Assembly (NCBI GenBank): GCA_030823965.1
Contig: JAVBYP010000251.1
Coordinates: 1-13,410 of the forward strand
Length of the DNA: 13,410 nt
Source of the DNA: Sideroxydans sp.
GTDB lineage: Bacteria > Pseudomonadota > Gammaproteobacteria > Burkholderiales > Gallionellaceae
Direction: 5' to 3'
Translations under genes and position numbers: made by a program
Notes under the pieces: model-generated
Told to the model about the DNA's origin: nothing
Databases searched by the model: none
Seen by the model: the letters and a program-made list of their open reading frames with translations, nothing else
Shown here: piece after piece, positions 1 to 10,955 of the stretch
Layout of the letters: each line of letters opens with the position of its first letter
Numbering within the stretch: the first letter of the stretch is position 1

Positions 1-805
1 CCTCGGAATAAACGGCAAAGATGAAATCTGTTGTGCGCTCGGGTAGGAAGTCGAGATGGGTCTGCGTCCCTTCCATGTAACCCTTGCCGAGGAATCCGCC
101 GGAACCGACTGCGATCATGCCTTGGATGGTGTGATATCCCTTGCCCAGCGCATCTTGCGAAGGGTCGAGCAACATCAAGATGCGGTGTCGCTGATAGTCG
201 TGCAGCATGTGCCACAAGAAGGGCGCGCTGGCGAGTGCACTAACGAACAATGCAGCCATCACGCGCCAACTTAGCCCAGCCAAGAACAGCACGTAGAAAC
301 CGCTGGCCGCGATGAGGATGGAAGTACCCAGGTCGGGTTGACGCACGATGAGCGCGAACGGCATCGCCAGCAACACTGTAGCGACAAGATAGTTGCGCCA
401 AGTGAGGGTGGCTTCGTGTTTCTCGAAATACCACGCCATCATCAGCGGTACAGCGATCTTCATTAGCTCGGAAGGCTGGATGGTCGCCACACCGATATTG
501 AGCCAACGGCGCGCACCGTGACTGATATCGCCGAATAGTGCCACCCCGATGAGCAATGCCATTCCAATGACATAAATGGGAACAGCGATGCGCATCAGCC
601 AATGCAATGGCATGTTGGCAACGATCCACAAGGCAGTGAATGCGACCAGTATGTTCATCAGCTGCCCTAACACACGCATCCAACTACCATCACTCGAGCT
701 GAAAAGCGTCACTAAGCTAACGAACAGCAAGGCACCCAACCCAGACAAAAGAACCGGGTCGAGGTGCAACATGAAGCGTCGTTTTATCTGTTGGATGTTG
801 ATCAT
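1..805 (-). CDS. rodA: RodA, SEDS peptidoglycan glycosyltransferase (partial, C-terminus off window)
   Basis: RodA is the SEDS-family integral membrane glycosyltransferase that polymerises lipid II into glycan strands for lateral wall growth, working with PBP2. The visible 268 codons start [10 protein letters not shown] and contain several hydrophobic segments. Family motifs are [10 protein letters not shown] (about residues 96-105), QPSELMKIA (110-118, with the conserved Glu113/Lys116), RQPDLGTS (155-162), DYQRHRI (203-209) and PERTTDFIF (255-263). Asp260 in the last motif matches the essential SEDS aspartate. A full RodA is about 370 residues, so about 100 C-terminal residues lie beyond the left edge. 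The ATG overlaps the mrdA stop by one base (TGATG), which implies translational coupling. The upstream partner gene encodes its cognate transpeptidase. The identification is secure; only the end is unseen. Confidence 0.96.
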   Translation of the reverse strand, partial: MINIQQIKRRFMLHLDPVLLSGLGALLFVSLVTLFSSSDGSWMRVLGQLMNILVAFTALWIVANMPLHWLMRIAVPIYVIGMALLIGVALFGDISHGARRWLNIGVATIQPSELMKIAVPLMMAWYFEKHEATLTWRNYLVATVLLAMPFALIVRQPDLGTSILIAASGFYVLFLAGLSWRVMAALFVSALASAPFLWHMLHDYQRHRILMLLDPSQDALGKGYHTIQGMIAVGSGGFLGKGYMEGTQTHLDFLPERTTDFIFAVYSE

Positions 806-2700
806 CAATCGTTCTCCACACCCGGTTTCTCATCCGCTTTTTTCAGCGGCGTGGGTATCTTGCCGAGTAGATAATAATCCATCACTTTGCGCGCGATAGG
901 GGCAGCCACCGAGCCGCCGTGTCCAGCGTTCTCACCCAATACCGCCAAGGCGATGCGTGGTTTGTCAGCGGGAGCGAAAGCGATGAACCAAGCATGATCG
1001 CGGAAATATTCGGACACCTTCTTCTCGTCGTATTTCTCGCCCTGCTTCATGCCGATGACTTGTGCCGTACCTGTCTTACCAGCGATGGTGTATGGCGCTC
1101 CCATGCTGGCACCCACCGCCGTACCGCCTGGCTGGGTGACCGCCACCATGGCGCGTTTGACCAGCGCCAGATCCTCTGCGGGGATATCCACCTTGTAGAG
1201 TGGCTGCGGTGGTATCTGTATCTCGCCTTCTGGGTGTTGTATCTCTTTCACCAGATGCGGCTTGAACGCCACCCCATCGTTGGCCAATGTCGCTGTCGCG
1301 AAAGCGAGTTGCATCGGTGTGACTAGGTTGTAGCCCTGACCGATACCCGCCGAGACCGTATCACCTGGGTACCAGATCTGTTTGTAGCGCTTCATCTTCC
1401 ACTCGGTCGAAGGCAGCAGGCCTGAAGTCTCTCCCTCAAGATCGATACCTGTCTTCTTGCCAAAGCCGAACTGTTGTAGATAGTCATGCATACGATCGAT
1501 GCCTAGCTCGGTCGCCAAACCGTAGTAGAAGGTGTCGCACGAGACCTGCACCGACTTGAACAGATCGACTCGGCCATGACCGCCCGCCTTCCAATCGCGG
1601 TACTGGTGACTACTCCCCGGTAAGGTGTAATAACCAGGGTCGCTGATCTCGCGCGATGCCATCTTCGCGTTGTAGTGCAAGCCCGCCAAGGCCATAAAGG
1701 GTTTGATAGTGGAGCCTAGAGGATACTGTCCGCGCAATGCCCGATTGTTGAGCGGAACATCGGGGGAGTTGTTCAAAGCTTCCCAGTTCTCGGTATCGAT
1801 TCCGTCGATGAAAAGATTCGGGTCGTAACCCGGTTTGCTGACATACGCCAACACTTCACCATTGGATGGATCGATCGCGACCAAGGCGCCGCGATAATCA
1901 CCGAACGCCTGCACTGCGATCTCTTGCAACTTCGCATCCAAGGTCAACGTCAGATTCTTGCCCGACTGCGGCGAGGTACGCGACAACATGCGCACGGCAC
2001 GTCCTCCCGCATCGACCTCGACTTGTTCGAAACCCGTCACGCCGTGCATCTCTTTCTCGTAACGCTGTTCGATGCCGGTCTTACCGATGTAGTCCGAGCC
2101 CATGTAATTGGTCGCTTGCTCTTGCTCTTCCAACTCATCGATCTCTTGTTGGTTGATACGCCCGATATAGCCCAGCAGATGCGAGGTCACTTCAGTGAAC
2201 GGATATTCGCGGAACAAGCGCGCTTTGATCTCGACGCCAGGAAATCGATAACGCTGTGCGGCAAAACGGGCTACCTCGTCATCTGACAATCGAGTGCGGA
2301 TCGGCAAGGTCTGCAAAGAACGACGCTCCGACATCAACTTCTTGAAGCGGCGCAGGTCCTTCGGTTTGATCTCCACCAGCTTGCCGATCTCGGCGATGGT
2401 CGCCTGCAAATCCGGCACTTTCTCTGGCGTCACCTCAAGTGTGTAACCGGAATAGTTGCGCGCTAACACCACACCGTTACGGTCAGTGATGACACCTCGA
2501 TTGGGCACGATAGGCACGACGTAGATACGATTGCTCTCGGCCATCGTCTCGAAATAGTCATGTCGTATCACTTGCAGGTAGAAGAAGCGCAACAGCAGGA
2601 TCAAGAACAATACCGCGACGAAACCCAAGCTCAGGAACAGGCGCAGACGGAAGAAGTAGATCTCGCGCTGTGAGTCTTTCAGCTCGACGATACGGCTCAT
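805..2700 (-). CDS. mrdA: Penicillin-binding protein 2 (PBP2), elongasome D,D-transpeptidase
   Basis: This is the class B penicillin-binding protein that crosslinks the strands made by RodA during cell elongation. With the ATG at 2700 it has 631 residues, the usual PBP2 length. A short cytoplasmic N-terminus is followed by one membrane anchor at about 21-42. A pedestal domain then begins with [10 protein letters not shown] (67-76). The transpeptidase domain carries all three catalytic motifs: S330-T-I-K333 (nucleophile and general base), S387-C-D389, and K542-T-G. A reading with a TTG start at 2727 adds nine residues (MFDLRTGTG). I rejected it because [13 protein letters not shown] fits the normal PBP2 N-terminus. 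The ribosome site before the ATG is weak (GGAACTGGA). The gene sits 122 bases after mreD and overlaps rodA by one base. Confidence 0.97.
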   Translation of the reverse strand: MSRIVELKDSQREIYFFRLRLFLSLGFVAVLFLILLLRFFYLQVIRHDYFETMAESNRIYVVPIVPNRGVITDRNGVVLARNYSGYTLEVTPEKVPDLQATIAEIGKLVEIKPKDLRRFKKLMSERRSLQTLPIRTRLSDDEVARFAAQRYRFPGVEIKARLFREYPFTEVTSHLLGYIGRINQQEIDELEEQEQATNYMGSDYIGKTGIEQRYEKEMHGVTGFEQVEVDAGGRAVRMLSRTSPQSGKNLTLTLDAKLQEIAVQAFGDYRGALVAIDPSNGEVLAYVSKPGYDPNLFIDGIDTENWEALNNSPDVPLNNRALRGQYPLGSTIKPFMALAGLHYNAKMASREISDPGYYTLPGSSHQYRDWKAGGHGRVDLFKSVQVSCDTFYYGLATELGIDRMHDYLQQFGFGKKTGIDLEGETSGLLPSTEWKMKRYKQIWYPGDTVSAGIGQGYNLVTPMQLAFATATLANDGVAFKPHLVKEIQHPEGEIQIPPQPLYKVDIPAEDLALVKRAMVAVTQPGGTAVGASMGAPYTIAGKTGTAQVIGMKQGEKYDEKKVSEYFRDHAWFIAFAPADKPRIALAVLGENAGHGGSVAAPIARKVMDYYLLGKIPTPLKKADEKPGVEND

Positions 2701-2822
2701 TCCAGTTCCAGTTCGAAGGTCAAACAAGGCGACGACGAGCGAACGACGAAGACAGTGTGACTTACACGGCTAGGAGTGAGAGAGGAAGTCAACGCAGTTT
2801 CACCGATGAAATGGGACTGGAA

Positions 2823-3341
2823 TCATAGCTCGTTAGGGTCGCGGCGCGGACGGCGCAACGCCTGAAGAAGATGCGTGAGGGGGATCCACAATAGAGCAGA
2901 TGTCACTACGCCCAAGAAATATTCCCACGCCACGAAACCACGCACTTGCCAATGCACGATGGCGTACACGGAATAGCTGGTGAGTAACAAAGCGAACACG
3001 TGGACGGATTGTTCGCGCAGATTGAACATCTGCACACGGCGGTTCAACACCAAACCACCGAACGCCAACACCGAGTAAGCGAGCGCGTGTTGACCGAACA
3101 GGCTGGCATCCGCCACATCCACGAAGATACCCAACATCCACGCGATACCGATACCGACACGGTGAGGTTTATGCGTACACCAGTACAACAGCACCAAGCC
3201 CACAAAATCAGGACGCAACGCCAACATCCATCCACGCCAAGGCATCCACTCAAGCAATACGGCGATGAAGAAACTAAGCACGATGAACGTCGTAGTGGCG
3301 GGCAACAAGAACTCACGGTCTCTGGCTAAGTCCTGCCTCAT
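2823..3341 (-). CDS. mreD: Rod shape-determining protein MreD
   Basis: MreD is a small inner-membrane protein of the elongasome that associates with MreC and modulates its interaction with PBP2. The 172-residue product is almost entirely hydrophobic, with about five to six predicted membrane segments (roughly residues 15-31, 40-56, 62-76, 84-100, 112-130 and 138-160). It ends in a basic tail, LRRPRRDPNEL. Typical MreD features include a Pro-Asp near the second segment (RPDFVGLVLLYW) and a GIFVDV stretch inside the third. Length matches the family (about 160-175). Its ATG overlaps the mreC stop by four bases (ATGA), so translation is probably coupled. Sequence conservation in MreD is low, so the call leans on position between mreC and mrdA as well as topology. 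Confidence 0.94.
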   Translation of the reverse strand: MRQDLARDREFLLPATTTFIVLSFFIAVLLEWMPWRGWMLALRPDFVGLVLLYWCTHKPHRVGIGIAWMLGIFVDVADASLFGQHALAYSVLAFGGLVLNRRVQMFNLREQSVHVFALLLTSYSVYAIVHWQVRGFVAWEYFLGVVTSALLWIPLTHLLQALRRPRRDPNEL

Positions 3342-4255
3342 GGCTTACTCCGTTTCACGAGCTTCTTCACGCGCTGCGCCTCATCCGATTCTGCCTCTGC
3401 GACCGGACGTTCCGGCAACGGCGGCACGCTGGACACGATGAGCAAGGTCCGATGTCTATCCACCCCCGCCAATGGAGCACACACGATGCGAGCGAATGGA
3501 TAAGCGGGATCACGTTCTACTTTGATGACTTGGGCGACAGGTAGTGCGGGTGGGTAAGTCCCATCCATTCCCGACGTGACCAACACGTCACCCACTTCAA
3601 TGTCGGCATTGACTGGCTGATAACGCAATTCCAATTCGCTGATGTTGCCCGAACCGAACACCACCGCGCGAATACCGTTACGCACGACCTGGATCGGCAC
3701 TGCGATGTCTTTGTCAGTCACCAGCGTGACTTCGGACAACAAGGGGTACACGCGCGTGATCTGCCCTACCACACCGCCGTTATCGACGACGGCTTGTCCC
3801 GCTTGCACGTTCGTATTCTCGCCTTTGTCTATGAATAACTTGCGCTTGAAGATGTCGCGTTCCACATAGGCGATCTGCGCCATCTGCATGGTGTAGTCGG
3901 CGCGGCGCGTCACATCCAACAATTCGCGCAACTGTGCGTTCTCAGCCTGAAGCGACTGCATCTGATTGAGTAGCGCCGCATCAGCATCATGTTGCAGATG
4001 TAGCTGCTCGTTCTCGGCGACCAGATGGCGCTGCAGTCTGATGTACTCACCCGCACCGTTCCACACCTCGCCGGGCAGGGCAGTCAATCGTTGAAGGGGA
4101 TAGATGATGACGGCGATGACTTGCCGAGCGGATTCGAGATAGTTGTACTTCGCGTCCACGAACAGCAACGCCAAGGATAGAACGGAGAAGAACACCAGTC
4201 GCGCGACCGCACTCGGGCCGCGATTGAAGAAACGTAACGTTCTGGTGTCTTCCAA
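3338..4255 (-). CDS. mreC: Rod shape-determining protein MreC (TTG start)
   Basis: MreC is the bitopic periplasmic scaffold of the elongasome; it links MreB/MreD to PBP2 and activates it. The 305-residue product has a short basic N-terminus, one membrane helix at about 19-34 (LVFFSVLSLALLFVDA) and a coiled coil at about 73-115 (ENEQLHLQHD...LQAENAQLRELL). The double beta-barrel domain follows, with typical stretches KRKLFIDKGE and PLLSEVTLVTDKD. The Lys/Arg-rich tail ends VKKLVKRSKP. The only plausible start is a TTG at 4255, 11 bases after the mreB stop. An in-frame TAG lies just upstream inside the end of mreB, and no ATG occurs near the membrane helix. EDTRTLRFFNRGPSAVARL matches the normal betaproteobacterial N-terminus. 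No clear ribosome-binding site precedes it. Confidence 0.95.
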   Translation of the reverse strand: MEDTRTLRFFNRGPSAVARLVFFSVLSLALLFVDAKYNYLESARQVIAVIIYPLQRLTALPGEVWNGAGEYIRLQRHLVAENEQLHLQHDADAALLNQMQSLQAENAQLRELLDVTRRADYTMQMAQIAYVERDIFKRKLFIDKGENTNVQAGQAVVDNGGVVGQITRVYPLLSEVTLVTDKDIAVPIQVVRNGIRAVVFGSGNISELELRYQPVNADIEVGDVLVTSGMDGTYPPALPVAQVIKVERDPAYPFARIVCAPLAGVDRHRTLLIVSSVPPLPERPVAEAESDEAQRVKKLVKRSKP

Positions 4256-4266
4256 GGGGGTACTAC

Positions 4267-5557
<1,291 letters not shown>

Positions 5558-5845
5558 ATGAGTTTAAGTACCCAGGATGTTGAAAAAGTGGCGCGTCTAG
5601 CGCGTCTGGCGATGACACCTGCCGAGATCGAAACGGCCCGCGCACAACTCTCCGGCATCTTCGGTTTGATCGAAGAGATGCAAGCCGTGGACACCAAGGG
5701 GATAGCACCGATGTCCCACGCGCAGGACGTTGCCCAGCGTCTGCGCGAGGACAAAGTCACTGAAACCAATCAACGTGAGGCATTCCAAGCCATCGCCCCG
5801 CAAGTGGAAGGCGGTCTATACCTCGTTCCGCAAGTCATCGAGTAA
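5558..5845 (+). CDS. gatC: Asp-tRNA(Asn)/Glu-tRNA(Gln) amidotransferase subunit C
   Basis: GatC is the small subunit that wraps around GatA and GatB and stabilises the GatCAB amidotransferase. The 95-residue protein begins [19 protein letters not shown]. It has the typical [27 protein letters not shown]-like helical segment (about 23-49), followed by [15 protein letters not shown] (51-65), and ends in the conserved [10 protein letters not shown]. Length matches the family. The ATG at 5558 is preceded by GGAGA at seven-base spacing. The stop is followed after five bases by gatA. It is the first gene of the gat operon and faces mreB across the palindrome region. Confidence 0.97.
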   Translation: MSLSTQDVEKVARLARLAMTPAEIETARAQLSGIFGLIEEMQAVDTKGIAPMSHAQDVAQRLREDKVTETNQREAFQAIAPQVEGGLYLVPQVIE

Positions 5846-5850
5846 GTGAA

Positions 5851-7302
5851 ATGATCGAATCCAGCCTCTCTCAGATGGGCGCGGCATTACGCGCCAAAAA
5901 GATATCCAGCGTCGAACTGACCCAGCTCTACCTCGACCGCATCGCCCAGCTCAACCCCGAGCTCAACGCCTACATCACGACTCGCCCTGAAGCCTCGCTG
6001 GCGCAAGCCCGTGCCGCCGATGCGCGCATCGCGGCGGGTACGGCCGAAGCCTTGACTGGCATCCCCTTCGGACAGAAGGACATCTTCTGCGCCAAGGACT
6101 GGCTCACCACCTGCGGCTCCAAGATGCTGCATAACTTCGTATCGCCTTACGACGCACACGTCATCTCGCAGTTCAACAACGCAGGGGCGGTGAACCTCGG
6201 CAAGACCAACATGGACGAGTTCGCCATGGGTTCTAGTAACGAGACCTCGCACTACGGCATCGTCAAAAATCCATGGGATAAAGCGCGCGTGCCCGGCGGC
6301 TCCTCCGGCGGCACAGCTTCTGCCATCGCGGCGCGACTGTGCGCGGCTGCCACCGGCACCGACACCGGCGGCTCTATCCGCCAACCTGCCGCGCTGTGCG
6401 GCATCTCTGGCCTGAAGCCGACCTATGGCGTGGTGTCGCGTTACGGCATGATCGCCTTCGCCTCCAGTCTCGACCAAGCCGGCCCGATGGGGCGCAACGC
6501 GGAAGATCTGGCGCTGATGCTGAACACCATGGCCGGATTCGACGAGCGCGATTCCACTTCGCTACAACGCGACAAAGAAGATTACGCACGCGATTTGAAC
6601 AAGCCATTGAACGGCCTGCGCATCGGCATCCCCAAGGAGTTCTTTGCCGAAGGCTTGGGCAACGATGTGGCGAAAGCCGTCGAAGCCGCCATCGCGGAAT
6701 ACAAGAAACTGGGCGCAGTCATCGTCGATATCAGCCTGCCCAACACGCGACTCTCCATTCCCGTCTATTACGTGCTGGCACCCGCAGAAGCATCGAGCAA
6801 CCTGTCACGCTTCGACGGCGTGCGCTACGGATATCGTGCGCCTGAATACACCGACCTCGCCGACATGTACGAAAAGAGCCGTGCGCAAGGTTTCGGTGCG
6901 GAAGTGCAACGCCGCATCATGATCGGCACCTATGTGTTGAGCCACGGCTACTACGACGCCTACTACCTGCAAGCGCAAAAGATACGCCGCCTCATCGCAC
7001 AGGATTTCGTGGAAGCCTACAAACATTGCGATGTCATCATGGGGCCGACTTCGCCATCCACCGCATTCAAGCTGGGAGAAAAAGGCGACGACCCAGTGCA
7101 GATGTACCTATCCGACATCTACACCATCGCGGTGAACTTGGCTGGCTTGCCCGGCATGTCCATCCCCTGCGGATTCGGCGACAACGACATGCCGGTCGGC
7201 TTGCAGATCATCGGCAACTATTTCGACGAAGCGCGTATGTTGAACGTGGCGCACCAATATCAACTGGCAACGGATTGGCACAGCCGCGTACCCGGGTTGT
7301 GA
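5851..7302 (+). CDS. gatA: Asp-tRNA(Asn)/Glu-tRNA(Gln) amidotransferase subunit A (amidase)
   Basis: GatA hydrolyses glutamine (or asparagine) and channels the ammonia to GatB, which amidates Asp-tRNA(Asn) or Glu-tRNA(Gln). The 483-residue protein belongs to the amidase-signature family. The Ser-cisSer-Lys triad is complete: Lys76 in [10 protein letters not shown], Ser151 in [10 protein letters not shown], and Ser175 in [11 protein letters not shown]. All three are offset by the same three residues from the Staphylococcus GatA triad (79/154/178). Other conserved stretches are [16 protein letters not shown] (116-131) and [10 protein letters not shown]. Betaproteobacteria usually have GlnRS, so the likely in vivo role is Asp-tRNA(Asn) amidation; this is inference. 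The stop is followed by GAGGA and the small gene at 7313, so the operon continues without a break. Confidence 0.98.
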   Translation: MIESSLSQMGAALRAKKISSVELTQLYLDRIAQLNPELNAYITTRPEASLAQARAADARIAAGTAEALTGIPFGQKDIFCAKDWLTTCGSKMLHNFVSPYDAHVISQFNNAGAVNLGKTNMDEFAMGSSNETSHYGIVKNPWDKARVPGGSSGGTASAIAARLCAAATGTDTGGSIRQPAALCGISGLKPTYGVVSRYGMIAFASSLDQAGPMGRNAEDLALMLNTMAGFDERDSTSLQRDKEDYARDLNKPLNGLRIGIPKEFFAEGLGNDVAKAVEAAIAEYKKLGAVIVDISLPNTRLSIPVYYVLAPAEASSNLSRFDGVRYGYRAPEYTDLADMYEKSRAQGFGAEVQRRIMIGTYVLSHGYYDAYYLQAQKIRRLIAQDFVEAYKHCDVIMGPTSPSTAFKLGEKGDDPVQMYLSDIYTIAVNLAGLPGMSIPCGFGDNDMPVGLQIIGNYFDEARMLNVAHQYQLATDWHSRVPGL

Positions 7303-7312
7303 GGATGACGAT

Positions 7313-7642
7313 ATGAAACCGCCCTTGGTAAAACACTTCAGCAATCAGCAGCTGGAGCAGATCCTTGATGAGGCTATGGTCTACATGTGCGCCTGCCCCG
7401 CCCAAGTGGCAGAGCAGTTGTTGCAGTTGCGCAAGGTCTTCGACTATCAGAACAAATGTATCAGCAAGGGCAGTCTCATGGCTGATGTACACCTCCGCAT
7501 CGCAGACGCAGTCCGCATCGCCCACGCCGAAATGGAAGATTGCCTAACCGATGTGATGCAAATGGAAGGTTGGGACCCGCAAACATTAAAAATGCCTAAA
7601 GGTCTGCGCGAATTGCGCCAGAAGGCACTTGATCAGGATTGA
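7313..7642 (+). CDS. Small cysteine-containing protein of unknown function between gatA and gatB
   Basis: I do not recognise a named family. The 109-residue product has no signal peptide and no membrane segment, and it appears mostly helical. Its cysteines are a CxC pair (Cys26, Cys28 in VYMCACPAQ), Cys49 (QNKCISKG) and Cys77 (EMEDCLTD). These could form a metal site or redox pair, but the sequence does not prove that. The C-terminus is basic ([16 protein letters not shown]). It is a believable gene: GAGGA stands at a good distance before the ATG, it starts 10 bases after gatA, and its stop lies five bases before the gatB ATG. It also follows the operon's direction and codon style. Its placement suggests co-expression with GatCAB, but any functional link is inference. 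Confidence 0.85.
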   Translation: MKPPLVKHFSNQQLEQILDEAMVYMCACPAQVAEQLLQLRKVFDYQNKCISKGSLMADVHLRIADAVRIAHAEMEDCLTDVMQMEGWDPQTLKMPKGLRELRQKALDQD

Positions 7643-7647
7643 TAGAT

Positions 7648-9150
7648 ATGACTTGGGAAATCGTCATCGGACTGGAAGTACATACCCAGCTCTCGACCAA
7701 TACAAAGATATTTTCGGGCGCATCGACTGCGTTCGGAGCTGAACCAAACACACAAGCCGATGCGGTGAGTTTAGCGTTGCCAGGTGTGTTGCCTGTCTTG
7801 AACAAAGGCGCTGTGGAACGCGCTATCAAGTTCGGCTTGGCGACAGGCGCGCACATCGCGCCGCGCTCAGTGTTCGCACGCAAGAACTATTTCTACCCCG
7901 ACCTACCCAAGGGCTACCAGATCAGTCAATTCGACCTGCCCGTCGTAGGACAAGGTTCACTGACCATCCAAGTCGAACCCTTGTCTGGCAATGCGAAACC
8001 TTATGAAAAGACGGTGCGCATCACGCGCGCTCACTTGGAAGAAGACGCGGGTAAATCCGTTCACGGCGAATCGCAAGGCGTGACAGGTGTGGACTTGAAC
8101 CGCGCAGGCACGCCGCTGCTGGAGATCGTGTCCGAGCCAGACATGTGTTCCGCCGCTGAAGCAGTGGCCTATGCGAAGGCATTGCACACGCTGGTGCGCT
8201 GGATCGGCATCTGCGACGGCAACATGCAGGAAGGTTCGTTCCGTTGCGACGTGAACGTGTCGGTGCGCAAACCCGGACAGCCTCTCGGCACGCGCCGCGA
8301 GATCAAGAACCTGAACTCGTTCAAGTTCATGCAACAAGCTATCGACTACGAAGTGCAATGGCAGATCGACACGATCGAGAACGGTGGCAAAGTGCACCAA
8401 GCCACCATCCTATTCAACCCAGAAACCGGCGAGACGCGCGCGATGCGTAGCAAAGAAGATGCGCACGACTATCGCTACTTCCCTGATCCAGACCTATTGC
8501 CGCTGGAGATCAGTGAGGAATGGAAAGAACAAATACGCGCGACCCTGCCCGAGTTGCCACAGGCAAAACGTGAGCGTTATGTTGCAAGCTATGCACTTAC
8601 ACCTAGTGATGCACTCGTCCTAACGGCATCACGCGAGATGGCAGACTTCTTTGAAGGAACGGTCAAGTTGTTGCTATCAAAAGGTGCTGGCACCCTCACC
8701 TCTAAAGAATATCCAACTGCCGAAGCCTATGCCGCCAAAATGTGCGCCAACTGGATCATGGGCGAAGTGAATGCGCAGTTAAATCGCGACAACTTAGATA
8801 TGAGCCAGTGCCCAATCACTGCCAATCAACTCGGCGGAATATTGGCTCGCATTACAGATGAAACCATCTCCAACTCAGGCGCGAAAGAAGTGTTCCGCAC
8901 GATGTGGGCGGAAGGTGGCGATGCAGACGCCATCATCGAAGCGAAAGGCCTCAAGCAAGTCTCCGACAGTGGCGCTATCGAAGCGATCGTGGATGGCGTC
9001 ATGGCAGCCAATGCTGAGAAGGTGGCTGAATACCGCAGTGGCAAAGACAAGCTGTTCGGCTTCTTCGTAGGAGCGGCAATGAAAGCAAGCCAAGGCAAAG
9101 CCAATCCGGCGCAGTTGAACGAGGTATTGAAGAAGAAACTGGCGGGTTAA
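7648..9150 (+). CDS. gatB: Asp-tRNA(Asn)/Glu-tRNA(Gln) amidotransferase subunit B
   Basis: GatB is the tRNA-binding kinase/transamidase subunit. It phosphorylates the misacylated aminoacyl group and uses ammonia from GatA to amidate it. The 500-residue protein carries GLEVHTQL (8-15, with the metal-site His12), [16 protein letters not shown] (79-94), [19 protein letters not shown] (147-165), [12 protein letters not shown] (196-207), [10 protein letters not shown] (216-225) and [17 protein letters not shown] (267-283). A helical region and a YqeY-like C-terminal tail ending [11 protein letters not shown] follow. I start at the ATG at 7648; a TTG at 7639 would add three residues and overlap the preceding stop, with no ribosome site. 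AGGA lies nine bases upstream of the chosen ATG. It closes the gat operon; an M48 protease gene follows after 40 bases. Confidence 0.98.
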   Translation: MTWEIVIGLEVHTQLSTNTKIFSGASTAFGAEPNTQADAVSLALPGVLPVLNKGAVERAIKFGLATGAHIAPRSVFARKNYFYPDLPKGYQISQFDLPVVGQGSLTIQVEPLSGNAKPYEKTVRITRAHLEEDAGKSVHGESQGVTGVDLNRAGTPLLEIVSEPDMCSAAEAVAYAKALHTLVRWIGICDGNMQEGSFRCDVNVSVRKPGQPLGTRREIKNLNSFKFMQQAIDYEVQWQIDTIENGGKVHQATILFNPETGETRAMRSKEDAHDYRYFPDPDLLPLEISEEWKEQIRATLPELPQAKRERYVASYALTPSDALVLTASREMADFFEGTVKLLLSKGAGTLTSKEYPTAEAYAAKMCANWIMGEVNAQLNRDNLDMSQCPITANQLGGILARITDETISNSGAKEVFRTMWAEGGDADAIIEAKGLKQVSDSGAIEAIVDGVMAANAEKVAEYRSGKDKLFGFFVGAAMKASQGKANPAQLNEVLKKKLAG

Positions 9151-9190
9151 ATTCACGGCGCGTGCAGCGCCATCAATTCGAGGGGAAACC

Positions 9191-10744
9191 ATGTTGCGTT
9201 CTATTCTTGTAGTCGTAATCACTTCTTTATTGCTGAGCGCCTGCGGCACCAATCCCGTCACTGGCAAGCGCGAGCTTCAGTTTGTCTCCGAATCGCAAGA
9301 GATCGCGATAGGCCAGCAGAACTACGCGCCCGCCCGCCAACAACAAGGTGGCGACTACATCATCGACCCCGAGTTGACCGCCTACGTGCAAAGCGTAGGC
9401 AACAAACTCGCTGCCGTCGCTGACCGGAAACTCCCCTATGAATTCGTGGTGCTGAATGACTCCGTGCCGAATGCATGGGCGATGCCGGGCGGCAAGATCG
9501 CTTTCAATCGCGGCCTGTTGTACGAATTGAACAGTGAAGCCGAACTCGCTGCCGTGTTGAGCCACGAGATCGTCCATTCTGCTGCGCGCCACGGCGCAAA
9601 AGGCATGGAATCGGGCATGTTGTTGCAAGGTGCAGTGCTTGCCACAGGCATCTACACGCAAGACAAAAGTTACGCCAATCTGGCCGTGGGTGCTGCGCAA
9701 CTCAGCTCGCAACTCATCTCCACCAAGTTCGGCCGTGATGCGGAATCAGAATCAGACAAATACGGCATGATCTACATGAAGCGTGCCGGTTACGACCCGC
9801 GCGCTGCCGTCACCTTGCAAGAGACTTTCGTACGACTGAGTGAAGGTAAACAATCTGACTTCATCTCGGGCTTGTTCGCCAGCCATCCGCCTTCCCCCGA
9901 ACGCGTCGCCGCCAACAAAGCGACGCTCGCCGCATTGGGTGAAGGCGGTGAATGGGGACGCGAGGTATATGCGAAAAAAGTGGGTAAATTGAAAGCGACC
10001 CGCCCTGCCTACGACGCCTACGATCAAGGCGTGCAGGCGCTCAGCAAAGGTGATCCTGCAAAAGCGACCACACTCGCTAAGAAAGCAGTGGCAGGCGAAC
10101 CGCGTGAGGCGCGCTTCCAAGAGCTACTGGGCGACATCTCACTTTCGCAAAAGAACAGTGCCGCCGCACTGCCCTTCTACCAACGCGCGATCGAGATGCA
10201 ACCCGATTACTTCCGGCCGCACCTGCAAAGCGGTATCGCATTGAAGAATCTGGGACGCAATCCCGAAGCCGAAGTGGCGCTGAGTAAGAGCACATCGCTA
10301 CTCCCCACTGCCCCCGCCCACGCCCTATTGGGCATACTGGCGGAGTCGCGCGGCGACACCGCCGCGGCGATGAAGAATTACGGCGCGGCAGCCGGCTCTG
10401 ATTCCAGCGCAGGACAATTCTCCGCCGCCAGCTTCACGCGCCTAGACCTACCGAGGAATCCAGGGAAATATCTGCTGAGCGGCGTGCAGGCTGATGCCAA
10501 AGGCAATGTCTACGCCGTGGTAGAGAACCCCACCGCCGAGACCGTCAGCAACGTGCAAGTGCGCGTCGTACAGCTAGATGCGGCCACACGTCGACCCGTC
10601 GCGCAAAGCCAACTGTTACTCATTCCATCGAATATCGCAGCCAACCAACAAGGCCATGTGCAAGTGAGTGGCGTGCGGGTGAAGACAGAACAAGAGTTGG
10701 CTTTGTACCAAGTGCAGATCGTGAGTGCGGTGGTTAGCAAATAG
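9191..10744 (+). CDS. M48 family metalloprotease lipoprotein with TPR repeats (BepA-like)
   Basis: This is probably a periplasmic zinc protease anchored to the outer membrane, related to BepA/LoiP, which act in outer-membrane protein quality control. The lipoprotein signal ends in LLLSAC with Cys18; Gly at +2 fits outer-membrane sorting. The M48 domain spans about 25-245, with HEIVH at 125-129 and the third zinc ligand most likely Glu187 in AESESDKYG. SHPPSPERVA (231-240) is also typical. Tetratricopeptide-like helices occupy about 272-402. The last 95 residues (about 425-515) look beta-rich and resemble a small sandwich domain not expected in BepA (487 residues in E. coli). AGGGG at 9181-9185 precedes the ATG. 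It follows gatB by 40 bases and may be cotranscribed, but a functional link is not evident. Confidence 0.92.
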   Translation: MLRSILVVVITSLLLSACGTNPVTGKRELQFVSESQEIAIGQQNYAPARQQQGGDYIIDPELTAYVQSVGNKLAAVADRKLPYEFVVLNDSVPNAWAMPGGKIAFNRGLLYELNSEAELAAVLSHEIVHSAARHGAKGMESGMLLQGAVLATGIYTQDKSYANLAVGAAQLSSQLISTKFGRDAESESDKYGMIYMKRAGYDPRAAVTLQETFVRLSEGKQSDFISGLFASHPPSPERVAANKATLAALGEGGEWGREVYAKKVGKLKATRPAYDAYDQGVQALSKGDPAKATTLAKKAVAGEPREARFQELLGDISLSQKNSAAALPFYQRAIEMQPDYFRPHLQSGIALKNLGRNPEAEVALSKSTSLLPTAPAHALLGILAESRGDTAAAMKNYGAAAGSDSSAGQFSAASFTRLDLPRNPGKYLLSGVQADAKGNVYAVVENPTAETVSNVQVRVVQLDAATRRPVAQSQLLLIPSNIAANQQGHVQVSGVRVKTEQELALYQVQIVSAVVSK

Positions 10745-10955
10745 CTGTTGATGCAAGGCTGGTAACTTCATTTCTATAAAGTCGACGTTGATCTTGTCTG
10801 TGGATAAGCCCGCAATTCATGACTTCAACTCTTGAAATAACTAAACCTGACCCGACGACTGTGATCAGCGAAGGGTCTGTTGTGATTACTTTTGCTAATT
10901 AGACTATGTCGCCACTAATGAGCGTTTCCTGTTTTGCACCGTAAGAGGATATTTG
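10745..10955. other. Intergenic gap before the GGDEF gene
   Basis: These 211 AT-richer bases separate the M48 protease from the diguanylate cyclase gene. I find no convincing intrinsic terminator after the protease stop; the only hairpin is TTCAA-CTC-TTGAA at 10824-10836, without a T-run. I also find no good sigma70 promoter pair. The right end holds the ribosome site AAGAGGA (10943-10949), six bases from the ATG at 10956. A promoter for the GGDEF gene is expected here but I cannot place it. Confidence 0.4.

Noticed and set aside
240-683. 147-codon open frame on the minus strand within rodA
   Set aside because: It is an alternative frame of rodA with Cys/His/Arg-rich nonsense composition; the true RodA frame is clear across the same bases.
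2701-2822. TTCCAGT/ACTGGAA inverted pair at the two ends of the mreD-mrdA gap
   Set aside because: Seven bases separated by about 100 is within chance expectation and no other symmetry supports it.
5887-6477. 196-codon open frame on the minus strand inside gatA
   Set aside because: It lies entirely opposite gatA, has no recognisable motif and an Arg/Gly/Ala-heavy composition typical of antisense frames in GC-rich genes.
9157-9171. GGCGC-GTGCA-GCGCC hairpin after gatB, considered as a terminator
   Set aside because: Stem of five with no T-run; it may be a weak RNA structure at most, and the M48 gene starts 20 bases later.
9227-9712. 161-codon minus-strand frame opposite the M48 protease
   Set aside because: The M48 protein on the plus strand has a lipobox and HEIVH motif here; the opposite frame shows no family features.
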